A stretch of DNA of 57,284 nt, from the NCBI GenBank assembly GCA_902533945.1, contig CACANS010000003.1, forward strand, positions 1-57,284, read 5' to 3'. This document shows positions 8,704-15,616 of this stretch, in pieces; the first letter of the stretch is position 1, and the number at the start of each line of letters is the position of its first letter. A model generated the notes under the pieces. It did not search any database. It saw only the letters and a list, made by a program, of their open reading frames with translations, and was not told the origin of the DNA. Both the position numbers and the translations under genes were made by a program. Source of the stretch: an uncultured Pelagibacteraceae bacterium. GTDB taxonomy: Bacteria > Pseudomonadota > Alphaproteobacteria > Pelagibacterales > Pelagibacteraceae.

Positions 8704-8740
8704 AAAAAGCGGACTTATTAATTAAGTCCGCTTTTTTTTT
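8704..8740 (+). terminator. Intrinsic terminator between dctP and dctQ
   Basis: GCGGACTTA (8709-8717) pairs perfectly with TAAGTCCGC (8723-8731) around a 5-base loop, flanked by an A-run before and nine T after (8732-8740). This is a textbook Rho-independent terminator, unusual here because almost no other junction in the window has one. It lies inside the transporter operon, between the binding protein and the membrane subunits. Confidence 0.9.
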
Positions 8741-8749
8741 AGGAAAGTT

Positions 8750-9361
8750 ATGGCAGAAGAACCAAGTAAATTAGATATATCAGATGAAATGATTGCCGAG
8801 AGAAGAGGCAGTTCAGGTAAAATGCCTGATGACATGCCTAATTGGATGGCAAAATCTATTATTTCAATAGATAAATTTAGCAAGGTAACAGGTAATATTG
8901 TTTGTTGGATTTTAATGCCATTAATTTTAGCAATGACCTATGAAGTTATTGCAAGAAAATTATTTTTAGCTCCTACAATATGGGCTTATGATATTAGCAG
9001 GTTTTTATATGGTGCCTTATTTATGTTGGGCGCCGGTTATGCACTATCAAAAGGAGTTCATATAAGAGCAGATTTCTTATACAGAAATTTTAAAGTAAAA
9101 AATCAAGGGTTAATAGACTTTACTTTATATATATTATTTTATTTTCCAGGTTTAATTATATTTCTTTATATGACTACGGGGTTTCTTCAAGAGTCAATAA
9201 TGCGTGGGGAAAGAGGAATGGATACAACATGGATGCCATATATGTGGCCGATTAAATCATGTTTGTGGTTTGGTATTGTGTTTTTGTTAGTTCAAGGAAT
9301 TTCTGAATTGTTTAAGAGCTATTATGCAATGACCAAAGGAAAATGGCCAGGTGATAAATGA
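8750..9361 (+). CDS. dctQ: TRAP transporter small membrane subunit (DctQ-like)
   Basis: A 203-aa protein with a hydrophilic N-terminus of about 45 residues and four hydrophobic segments, the usual DctQ layout. The block LFLAPTIWAYDISRFLYGALFMLGAGYAL corresponds in type to the conserved small-subunit core; only its position (about 71-100) matters here. AGGA just upstream serves as ribosome binding site, immediately after the terminator's T-run. The gene overlaps dctM by four bases (ATGA at 9358). With DctM it forms the membrane part that couples substrate import to sodium. The extra N-terminal 45 residues are longer than in many DctQ proteins. Confidence 0.88.
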   Translation: MAEEPSKLDISDEMIAERRGSSGKMPDDMPNWMAKSIISIDKFSKVTGNIVCWILMPLILAMTYEVIARKLFLAPTIWAYDISRFLYGALFMLGAGYALSKGVHIRADFLYRNFKVKNQGLIDFTLYILFYFPGLIIFLYMTTGFLQESIMRGERGMDTTWMPYMWPIKSCLWFGIVFLLVQGISELFKSYYAMTKGKWPGDK

Positions 9362-10692
9362 TTTCACATTTAATTGATCCAGCTATTCTAGGTTTTATTT
9401 TAATTGGAGTAATGTTATTCTCTATTTTTGTAGGATTTCCAATATCTTTTACATTAATTTTTTTAGGTTTTGTTTTTGGATATTTAGGTTTCGGAAAACT
9501 GGTTTTTTATTTAATGACTTTGCAATTTTCAATGGTCATGACCGAACAAACTTTAGCCGCCGTACCACTCTTTGTGTTTATGGGAATTATGATGGAGCAA
9601 GCTGGTTTAATGGAAAGATTATTCTCAGCATTCCAATTAATGTTAGCAAAAGTTAGAGGTTCACTTTACTATGCAGTTCTTTTTGTTTCTGTAATATTTG
9701 CGGCTGCAACAGGAATTGTTGGAGCATCGGTTACAATTTTAGGAATTATGGCTGCTAAATCAATGAATAGATCCGGATACAATGTTAGATTAGCCGCAGG
9801 AACAATTACTGCAGGTGGCACCTTAGGGATTTTAATTCCTCCAAGCATTATGCTTGTTGTTATGGGACCAATAATGGAAATTCCCGTGATCGATTTATTT
9901 GCAGCAGCAATTATTCCTGGAATTTTACTTGCTAGTTTATATGCCGCCTACACAACAATTAGATGTATGATGGATCCCACATTGGGCCCACCATTACCTG
10001 AAGACATGAGAGCAACAAGCATGAAAGATGTATGGGTAGAATTTTTTCTTGGTTTAGTTCCACCTGCAGCATTAGTTTTTGCTGCTTTGGGAAGTATACT
10101 ATTAGGTTTTGCGACACCAACAGAAGCTGCTGGATGCGGAGCTATGGGTGCTTTATTATTGTCACTTGCTTATAAAAAATTAACACTTTCAAAGCTTCAA
10201 GATGCACTTATAAAAACTTTAGAAATATCTGCATTAATAATGGTTTTAGTTGCTGCTTCTAATTTTTTTGGTGCAGTTTTTGCTAGACTTGGAACACCTA
10301 TGCTTCTGACAGAGTTTTTACTTTCTCTAGAAATGAATAAATATTTAATTTTAGCTATTGTAATGGGTGTAATTTTTCTTTTAGGATGGCCTTTAGAATG
10401 GGTTCCAATAGTAATGATTATAGTTCCAATTATTTTACCTTTAATTGAAGCTTTAGGATTTAACTTAACATGGTTTGCAATATTGGTTGCTGTAAATCTT
10501 CAAACTGCCTGGTTATCCCCACCTGTGGCTTTATCGGCTTATTTTTTAAAAGGAGTTGTTCCCGAATGGGATTTGAAAGATATTTATTTAGGAATGATGC
10601 AATTTATGGTTCTTCAAATAATTGGGCTAATAATAATTATAGTTTTCCCAAAAATTGTGCTTTGGCTACCTACGGTCTTATATGGACAGTAG
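9358..10692 (+). CDS. dctM: TRAP transporter large permease (DctM-like)
   Basis: A 444-aa, very hydrophobic protein with about 12 membrane segments. It contains recognisable DctM family motifs such as FAAATGIVGASVTILG, GGTLGILIPPSIMLVVMG and the C-terminal LQTAWLSPPVALSAYF with a conserved pore Pro pair. It is the sodium-coupled transport channel of the TRAP system. It starts inside the dctQ stop (ATGA) and is followed after 24 bases by the NCS1 permease gene. Length is normal for the family. Confidence 0.93.
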   Translation: MISHLIDPAILGFILIGVMLFSIFVGFPISFTLIFLGFVFGYLGFGKLVFYLMTLQFSMVMTEQTLAAVPLFVFMGIMMEQAGLMERLFSAFQLMLAKVRGSLYYAVLFVSVIFAAATGIVGASVTILGIMAAKSMNRSGYNVRLAAGTITAGGTLGILIPPSIMLVVMGPIMEIPVIDLFAAAIIPGILLASLYAAYTTIRCMMDPTLGPPLPEDMRATSMKDVWVEFFLGLVPPAALVFAALGSILLGFATPTEAAGCGAMGALLLSLAYKKLTLSKLQDALIKTLEISALIMVLVAASNFFGAVFARLGTPMLLTEFLLSLEMNKYLILAIVMGVIFLLGWPLEWVPIVMIIVPIILPLIEALGFNLTWFAILVAVNLQTAWLSPPVALSAYFLKGVVPEWDLKDIYLGMMQFMVLQIIGLIIIIVFPKIVLWLPTVLYGQ

Positions 10693-10716
10693 AATATATT
10701 GGTTTATTATAAGTAA

Positions 10717-12171
10717 GTGATTCAAGAAAAAGATAAAAATAACCTCATAAACTGGAATATTGTATCAATCAATCCAAAAGAAAAAAATTGGAATTGGTTT
10801 GATTTATTTTGTGTTTGGGCCAATAGCACACAATCTATAATTGGTTTTTCTTTAATTGCCTCATTATATATTTTATATGACATAGGTTTCCTTTTAGTTT
10901 TTTGCAGTTCGTTAGTTGCTGCATTATTAGTATATTTTTTAGCAAATTTTATTTCTACACCTTCACAAAAACATGGTTTACCTTTTCCAGTAATTTTAAG
11001 AATTTCAGCGGGCATTAGTGGAGCTAAATATATATCATTGCTTAGAGGATTGGTCGGAATTTTTATGTTTGGTGTACAAACATTTTTTATTTCTAAATCA
11101 ATTGGATATTTAATAAGAATACTAATCTATAATATTGAGCCAAACTTTTTAGATCAAGACTATTTTTTACTTTTTTTTATGGGAATGAATTTAATAGATT
11201 GGTTTTCCTTAGTTTTAACTTTATTATTTCAATACATCATATTTTCAAGTGGAGCTAAAAATAATAGGAATTTTATAAAATTTTCTGCATTATTCGTTTA
11301 TTTTGGATTAGCTTTTTTTTCAATAATAATTATATCTGAAAATTATTTAGCTCTCAAACAAGCTTTAAAAGAAATAATTGTCTTCGAAAATATATTTACA
11401 AAACAAAATATTAATCCATTTTTTTCAATAACAAGTTCAATTTTTGCCTATCTTTCAATAATGATTTTAAGTTTTGGCGATTTTTCAAGATATGTTAGAA
11501 ATGACTCAGAAATTATTAAAGGTAATTTAAGTTTATTAATTAATATTTTATTGTTCTCACTTTTTTCAATAATAATTGTTTTAGGTTCTCAAATTATTTT
11601 CGAGAATAACAATATACAAATTGAAAGAGTTTTAACAAATCCAGCTGATATAATTGGAAAATTTAACAATTCATACCTAACAGCAACTGCCCTTATATTT
11701 ATATTATTTGCCTCTTTGTCTACTAATTTAATTGCAAATTATATTCCTACACAAAATGTTTTACTTAATTTTTTACCAAAAAATTTAAATTTAAAAAATT
11801 CTGGTTTTATAATAATTTTAGTTGGACTTGTTGTTGGTATTTTTTGGGAATCAATACTTAGTAAAATTGGAATATTGTCTATTGTTGATACTATTGCAGC
11901 TTTTTTTGGTCCAATATTTGGAATAATGGTAATTGATTATTACGTAGTTAAAAAAAAATTTATTATAAATAAAGATATATTCTCTTCTGATACCGAAGGT
12001 AGTTATTACTATTCTTCTGGTTGGCATATAAAAGCAATTTATTCAATATTAATTGGCTTTGTCTTTGCTGCTTCAACCATTTGGAATCCTAGTCTTAATT
12101 TTATTCAGGCTTATTCTTGGTTGATTGGAGCATTTATGTCTTCGCTAACTTATTATTTGCTGACCAATTAA
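10717..12171 (+). CDS. NCS1-family nucleobase/cation symporter
   Basis: A 484-aa protein with about 12 membrane segments and the N-terminal NCS1 motif NWNWFDLFCVWANSTQS, followed by a helix with SKIGYL-type residues and FGDFSRYVR in the middle (about 248-257). The family imports cytosine, uracil, allantoin, hydantoins, thiamine or related compounds. The substrate here is unknown. The start is a GTG at 10717 without a clear ribosome binding site. It follows dctM by 24 bases and precedes an alcohol dehydrogenase by 5, suggesting that these genes form one catabolic transcript with the TRAP system. Confidence 0.85.
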   Translation: MIQEKDKNNLINWNIVSINPKEKNWNWFDLFCVWANSTQSIIGFSLIASLYILYDIGFLLVFCSSLVAALLVYFLANFISTPSQKHGLPFPVILRISAGISGAKYISLLRGLVGIFMFGVQTFFISKSIGYLIRILIYNIEPNFLDQDYFLLFFMGMNLIDWFSLVLTLLFQYIIFSSGAKNNRNFIKFSALFVYFGLAFFSIIIISENYLALKQALKEIIVFENIFTKQNINPFFSITSSIFAYLSIMILSFGDFSRYVRNDSEIIKGNLSLLINILLFSLFSIIIVLGSQIIFENNNIQIERVLTNPADIIGKFNNSYLTATALIFILFASLSTNLIANYIPTQNVLLNFLPKNLNLKNSGFIIILVGLVVGIFWESILSKIGILSIVDTIAAFFGPIFGIMVIDYYVVKKKFIINKDIFSSDTEGSYYYSSGWHIKAIYSILIGFVFAASTIWNPSLNFIQAYSWLIGAFMSSLTYYLLTN

Positions 12172-12176
12172 ATAAC

Positions 12177-13181
12177 ATGAAGGCTTTAGTTTATACAGAC
12201 ACTCAAAAATTAGAATATAAAAATTTCAATGAACCAAATTTAGTTAATGGTGAAAGTATAGTTAAAGTTTCTGCTTCTGGGATTTGTGGATCAGATATGC
12301 ATGCATATCATGGAAAAGATGAAAGAAGGATTCCTCCATTAATATTAGGACATGAAATAAGTGGCACAATTCAAGAAGGTATTAATAAAGGAAAAAAAGT
12401 AGTTCTTAATCCTCTTATAACTTGTGGAGATTGTGAATACTGTAAATCTGAAAGAGAACATTTATGTAAAAGTAGATTACTTTTAGGCATGAATAGACCT
12501 ATAGAGAGACAAGGTGGTTTTGCTGAGTTGGTATCAATTCCAAATAAAAATATATATGAACTACCTGACAAATTACACATGAATAAAGCACCTATTGCTG
12601 AACCAACAGCTGTAGCACTTCATGCAGTCGAACTAGGTGAAAATAATTTAAAAAAAAAATTAAATAAAAGTCGTGCATTAGTTATAGGTGGTGGAGCTAT
12701 TGGATTACTTTCAGCACTTGTTTTAGAAAAAATAAAGAATTGTGGCGAAATTTTTTTATCAGAACCAAATAAAAATAGAGCAGAAGTGTGTTCAAATACC
12801 TTAAAATCCAAATGTTTAAAACCAAATGATCCATTGCTGCTTGAAAATTCATTTGATTTAATAATCGACTCTGTGGGGCTTGAAATTACAAGACAAACTG
12901 CAATTAAATTAATAAAACCCGGTGGAACAATTGTTCATATAGGATTAACTCAGCCAGCGGGTGTATTTGATTTTAGAAAAGCAACTTTGCAAGAAATAAC
13001 TTTCATTGGAACATACTGTTATACAAACAAAGATTTTGAGAAAACACTTGAACTATTATCAGCTGCTAAATTAGGTAATCTAGATTGGATAGAGTACCGT
13101 GATTTAAGCAAGGGGGCTGAAGCATTTAAACAAATTCATGATGGATCATGTTCAGCCCCTAAAATTATACTTATTCCTTAG
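12177..13181 (+). CDS. Zinc-dependent alcohol/polyol dehydrogenase (MDR family)
   Basis: A 334-aa medium-chain dehydrogenase. I start it at ATG 12177 (MKALVYTD); an in-frame ATG at 12117 lies inside the NCS1 gene and adds residues unrelated to the fold. Catalytic zinc residues are C37, H59 and E60 (ICGSD, GHE). Structural zinc cysteines are C83, C86, C89 and C97 (CGDCEYC...C). The NAD-binding GGGAIG is near 165. The closest type is the threonine/sorbitol/galactitol-phosphate dehydrogenase group; the exact substrate is not readable. Its stop overlaps the stop of the convergent 43-aa gene. Confidence 0.88.
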   Translation: MKALVYTDTQKLEYKNFNEPNLVNGESIVKVSASGICGSDMHAYHGKDERRIPPLILGHEISGTIQEGINKGKKVVLNPLITCGDCEYCKSEREHLCKSRLLLGMNRPIERQGGFAELVSIPNKNIYELPDKLHMNKAPIAEPTAVALHAVELGENNLKKKLNKSRALVIGGGAIGLLSALVLEKIKNCGEIFLSEPNKNRAEVCSNTLKSKCLKPNDPLLLENSFDLIIDSVGLEITRQTAIKLIKPGGTIVHIGLTQPAGVFDFRKATLQEITFIGTYCYTNKDFEKTLELLSAAKLGNLDWIEYRDLSKGAEAFKQIHDGSCSAPKIILIP

Positions 13182-13309
13182 TAAATAGGTTTTTTCAGAA
13201 AAAGTGTTTTTTTTTTATTTTCAACATCAAATGATTCTTTTGATACAACTGGTGCTAAAATAATTAATGACCAATAAACTAACAGAACAAATATTGAAAA
13301 GATTTTCAA
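13178..13309 (-). CDS. Micro-protein of 43 aa with one membrane segment
   Basis: The frame begins with TTG at 13309-13307, overlapping the lipoprotein stop as TTGA, and runs to TAA at 13180-13178. The protein starts MKIFSIFVLLVYWSLIILAP, one hydrophobic segment, and continues with a short tail rich in Lys ending KKPIY. The overlap start suggests translational coupling to the lipoprotein gene, and the same TTGA coupling is used by lolC at 45979. Its stop overlaps that of the dehydrogenase by three bases on the other strand. No family is recognised. The clean transmembrane pattern and filled gap make it likely real. Confidence 0.6.
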   Translation of the reverse strand: MKIFSIFVLLVYWSLIILAPVVSKESFDVENKKKTLFLKKPIY

Positions 13310-13512
13310 AGCTTTTCACCATTAAGTTGACAGTTTTCCTTATTTATTTTTTTTTCAAAATCCTCAAGGTTTTCTCTATTAACGATCCAGACAAAAGATT
13401 TTTCATAGGTATCATTTAACGCGACCTTAGTACACTTTTTACCTAGTTTTACAGTATGTGTACTACAATTTGTTAAAAGTAAAAAAGAAAAAATTATTAA
13501 TATAGTTTTCAT
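13306..13512 (-). CDS. Small lipoprotein, 68 aa
   Basis: The protein begins MKTILIIFSFLLLTNCSTH, a lipoprotein signal with lipobox LLTNC and lipidation expected at Cys16. The mature part is about 53 residues with two further cysteines (C27 in KKCTKV and C61 in ENCQLN) that could form a disulfide. No known family is recognised. It overlaps the 43-aa membrane gene downstream by four bases (TTGA), so the two probably work together in the envelope. It is transcribed divergently from the DUF3047 gene. Confidence 0.75.
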   Translation of the reverse strand: MKTILIIFSFLLLTNCSTHTVKLGKKCTKVALNDTYEKSFVWIVNRENLEDFEKKINKENCQLNGEKL

Positions 13513-13546
13513 AGCATATATTTACATACTGATTTTGTGTTTAGAA

Positions 13547-13562
13547 TGACATAAAAATGTCA
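13547..13562. repeat. Short palindrome TGACAT-AAAA-ATGTCA in a divergent promoter region
   Basis: A perfect 6-bp inverted repeat with a 4-base spacer lies in the 107-base gap (13513-13619) between the divergent lipoprotein and DUF3047 genes. It could be an operator for a dimeric regulator. No T-run follows, so a terminator is unlikely. The rest of the gap is AT-rich with no clear promoter. Confidence 0.35.
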
Positions 13563-13619
13563 GAAGTGTGTTTTGGATATATTTGATTTTTTTTTAAATT
13601 ACATATATGAAACTTAAAA

Positions 13620-14264
13620 ATGCAATTTCTACTATTAAAATTATTTTTATTTTTTTTCATTTTCTCATCACATTCAAATGCTGAGATTCAAAAAGTTTTT
13701 GAATTTACTGATGATGAGCTTAAAGACTTAAAGGTTAGGAAAATTAAAAATGAAACAAAGTATTCTGTAGAAATCAATGAAAATGGCAATCTTTTAAAAG
13801 CGGTATCAGATGGTACAGCATCCGGCTTAGGGAAAGAAATAATAATAAATTTAAATAAAACACCATTTATAAACATTACTTGGAAGGTTGAAAAAGATCT
13901 AAAAGGTATCGACGAAAAGTCAAAAAAAGGACATGATTATGCAGCTAGAGTTTTTGTAGTTAAAAAAACAGGAGCAACAGCTCTTTCTAACAGAGCAATT
14001 AATTATGTTTTTTCAAGTAATAACTTAATAAATGAAAACTGGAGAAGTCCTTACACAAAAAAATCAATAGATTATGTATTAGCTACAACTAAAAATAACC
14101 TAAATGAATGGGTCACTGTAAAAGCAAATGTTAAAGAACATTTTAAAAAACTTCATGATCTAGATGTTAATGAATTAAACGGTGTGGCTATTATGTCAGA
14201 TACAGATAATTCAAAAATGAAAGCTATATCTTACTTTCAAAATATTTATTTTTCCTCGGAATAA
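13620..14264 (+). CDS. DUF3047-like exported protein
   Basis: A 214-aa protein with a signal peptide (MQFLLLKLFLFFFIFSSHSNA, cut after NA). The mature part resembles DUF3047 proteins: ITWKVEKDLKGIDEKSKKGHDYAARVFV matches by type the strand with a conserved D-YAAR motif (about residues 97-105), and NELNGVAIMSDTDNS near the end matches the conserved I-TDTDN block. DUF3047 has no established function; the fold suggests a jelly-roll, carbohydrate-binding-like domain in the periplasm. Its stop touches the stop of the convergent 46-aa gene with no base between. Confidence 0.75.
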   Translation: MQFLLLKLFLFFFIFSSHSNAEIQKVFEFTDDELKDLKVRKIKNETKYSVEINENGNLLKAVSDGTASGLGKEIIINLNKTPFINITWKVEKDLKGIDEKSKKGHDYAARVFVVKKTGATALSNRAINYVFSSNNLINENWRSPYTKKSIDYVLATTKNNLNEWVTVKANVKEHFKKLHDLDVNELNGVAIMSDTDNSKMKAISYFQNIYFSSE

Positions 14265-14405
14265 CTAAAATTTTGTGTATTTCTTTAATAAAATAGTCGC
14301 AAATGATAGAATAATTGCAACCAAAACATCTTCTAAAGGTGAAGCTTTTGGAAACCCAAAATTCCATATAATAACACCTAGCAACCAGATAATATAAATT
14401 TTCAT
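14265..14405 (-). CDS. Micro-protein of 46 aa with two membrane segments
   Basis: The frame begins with ATG at 14405-14403 and ends with TAG at 14267-14265. The protein starts MKIYIIWLLGVIIWNFGFPK, has a second hydrophobic stretch (LEDVLVAIILSFATILL) and ends in a basic KKYTKF. This is a clear two-helix hairpin with positive ends. It fills the gap between the DUF3047 and ybgC genes exactly and ends stop-to-stop with the former. The family is unknown. Coding potential rests on the hydrophobic pattern and tight fit, not homology. Confidence 0.6.
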   Translation of the reverse strand: MKIYIIWLLGVIIWNFGFPKASPLEDVLVAIILSFATILLKKYTKF

Positions 14406-14460
14406 CTAAATTTAATTATTCATTTTTATTAAATTTTTTTGTATTTTGATATTAAAAATT

Positions 14461-14865
14461 ATGACCAAAGATTTTATACATAAAGTTAAGATTTATTACG
14501 AAGACACTGATGCAGCTGGAGTTGTTTATTATGCAAATTATTTAAAATTTTTAGAAAGGGCAAGATCTGAAATTATATACTCGTTGGGTTTAAACAATAA
14601 GAAATTATTAACTGACCATAATACATTAATAATAGTTAAATCTTGTAATATAAAATATAAAAAACCAGCAAAATTTGAAGATGTTCTTACAATAAATTCT
14701 AGACTGAAATTAATATCAAAGGTTTCTTTCACAATGATACAAATTATAAAAAGAGATAGCGAAATAATTTCCGACGCAGAAGTCGTATTAGTTACAGTAA
14801 ACAATCTAGGTAAACCAGTTAGAATTCCAGAAGTTCTTTTAAAGTCGTTTAAAAAAATAATTTAA
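14461..14865 (+). CDS. ybgC: YbgC-type acyl-CoA thioesterase
   Basis: A 134-aa hot-dog-fold thioesterase starting at ATG 14461; a TTG at 14446 in frame is less likely. The signature YYEDTDAAGVVYYANYLKF (residues 12-30) includes the catalytic Asp (D17). The family hydrolyses short acyl-CoAs or acyl-ACP and is usually found with the Tol-Pal genes and linked to phospholipid metabolism. Here the tol genes are not adjacent. Its stop overlaps the stop of the convergent uracil-DNA glycosylase by four bases. Confidence 0.9.
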   Translation: MTKDFIHKVKIYYEDTDAAGVVYYANYLKFLERARSEIIYSLGLNNKKLLTDHNTLIIVKSCNIKYKKPAKFEDVLTINSRLKLISKVSFTMIQIIKRDSEIISDAEVVLVTVNNLGKPVRIPEVLLKSFKKII

Positions 14866-15536
14866 ACCATTTTTAAAACTTTTTTAAACAAATTTGTCAT
14901 TTTTTTTTCATTAATTCTTCCTGTATTTACATTTCTAGGACTAGGGTGATAACAACCAATAAGTAAAGTGTTATTTGGTAATTTATAAATTTTGTCATGA
15001 CCAAATTTTATTTTATCTAAAAAATTATAATTTGATTTATAAAAATAAACACAAGCATCAAAAGCTATTTTACCAAGAGCAACTATAGCTTTTAAATTTT
15101 GAAGTTTGTTAATTTCTTGATTAAAAAAATTAAAACAATTATCTAGTTCAGTCTTCAAAGGTTTATCACCTGGAGGAACACATTTTAAAGCAGTAGTAAT
15201 AAAAGCTTTTTTTAATTTTAGACCATCGTTTACATGAGTTGATGTAGATTGGTTAGATATTTTGACGTTATATAAACATTTGTAAAGAAATTCAGAAGAT
15301 TTATCGCCTGTAAAAACTCTTCCAGTTCTAGTGCCTCCATGAGCAGCTGGAGCTAATCCCACGAATAAAATTTTGCTCTTTTGATCTCCAAAACCAGTTA
15401 TTGGTTTTCCCCAATAATGTTCATTTATATATTGTTTTCTTTTATCTTTTAGTATTTTACTTCTAAACGCTACCAGTCTTTTACATTTTATACATTTTAT
15501 TATTTTTTTATTTAAATTTTCAAATTTATTTAACAT
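14862..15536 (-). CDS. Uracil-DNA glycosylase, family 5 (UdgB)-like, with Fe-S cluster
   Basis: A 224-aa protein. Motif 1 reads GLAPAAHGGTRTGRVFTGD and the later motif reads CYHPSPRNVNTG, both characteristic of family 5 uracil-DNA glycosylases. Four cysteines for a [4Fe-4S] cluster are present: C15 and C18 (CIKC), the Cys in ALKCVPP and that in LDNCFNF. It removes uracil and some other deaminated bases, including hypoxanthine in described members. It stands alone, convergent to ybgC, behind an 80-base gap from the acyltransferase gene. This type may matter in a genome of extreme AT content. Confidence 0.9.
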   Translation of the reverse strand: MLNKFENLNKKIIKCIKCKRLVAFRSKILKDKRKQYINEHYWGKPITGFGDQKSKILFVGLAPAAHGGTRTGRVFTGDKSSEFLYKCLYNVKISNQSTSTHVNDGLKLKKAFITTALKCVPPGDKPLKTELDNCFNFFNQEINKLQNLKAIVALGKIAFDACVYFYKSNYNFLDKIKFGHDKIYKLPNNTLLIGCYHPSPRNVNTGRINEKKMTNLFKKVLKMV

Positions 15537-15616
15537 TTAAGTATCAATATATAACTGTGTTTTTAAAGTATTTCCAGATCAGATAATTATAAATTAAATT
15601 ATATAGTTATTAAAAT

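Noticed and set aside
10470..10712. 80-codon frame overlapping dctM
   Set aside because: It lies in another frame of a clearly conserved DctM region and has no recognisable features.
10722..11015. 97-codon frame opposite the NCS1 gene
   Set aside because: It is antisense to a conserved permease, with no signal or domain.
12117..12176. Longer alcohol dehydrogenase start at ATG 12117
   Set aside because: It lies inside the NCS1 gene and precedes the conserved MKALVY start of the fold.
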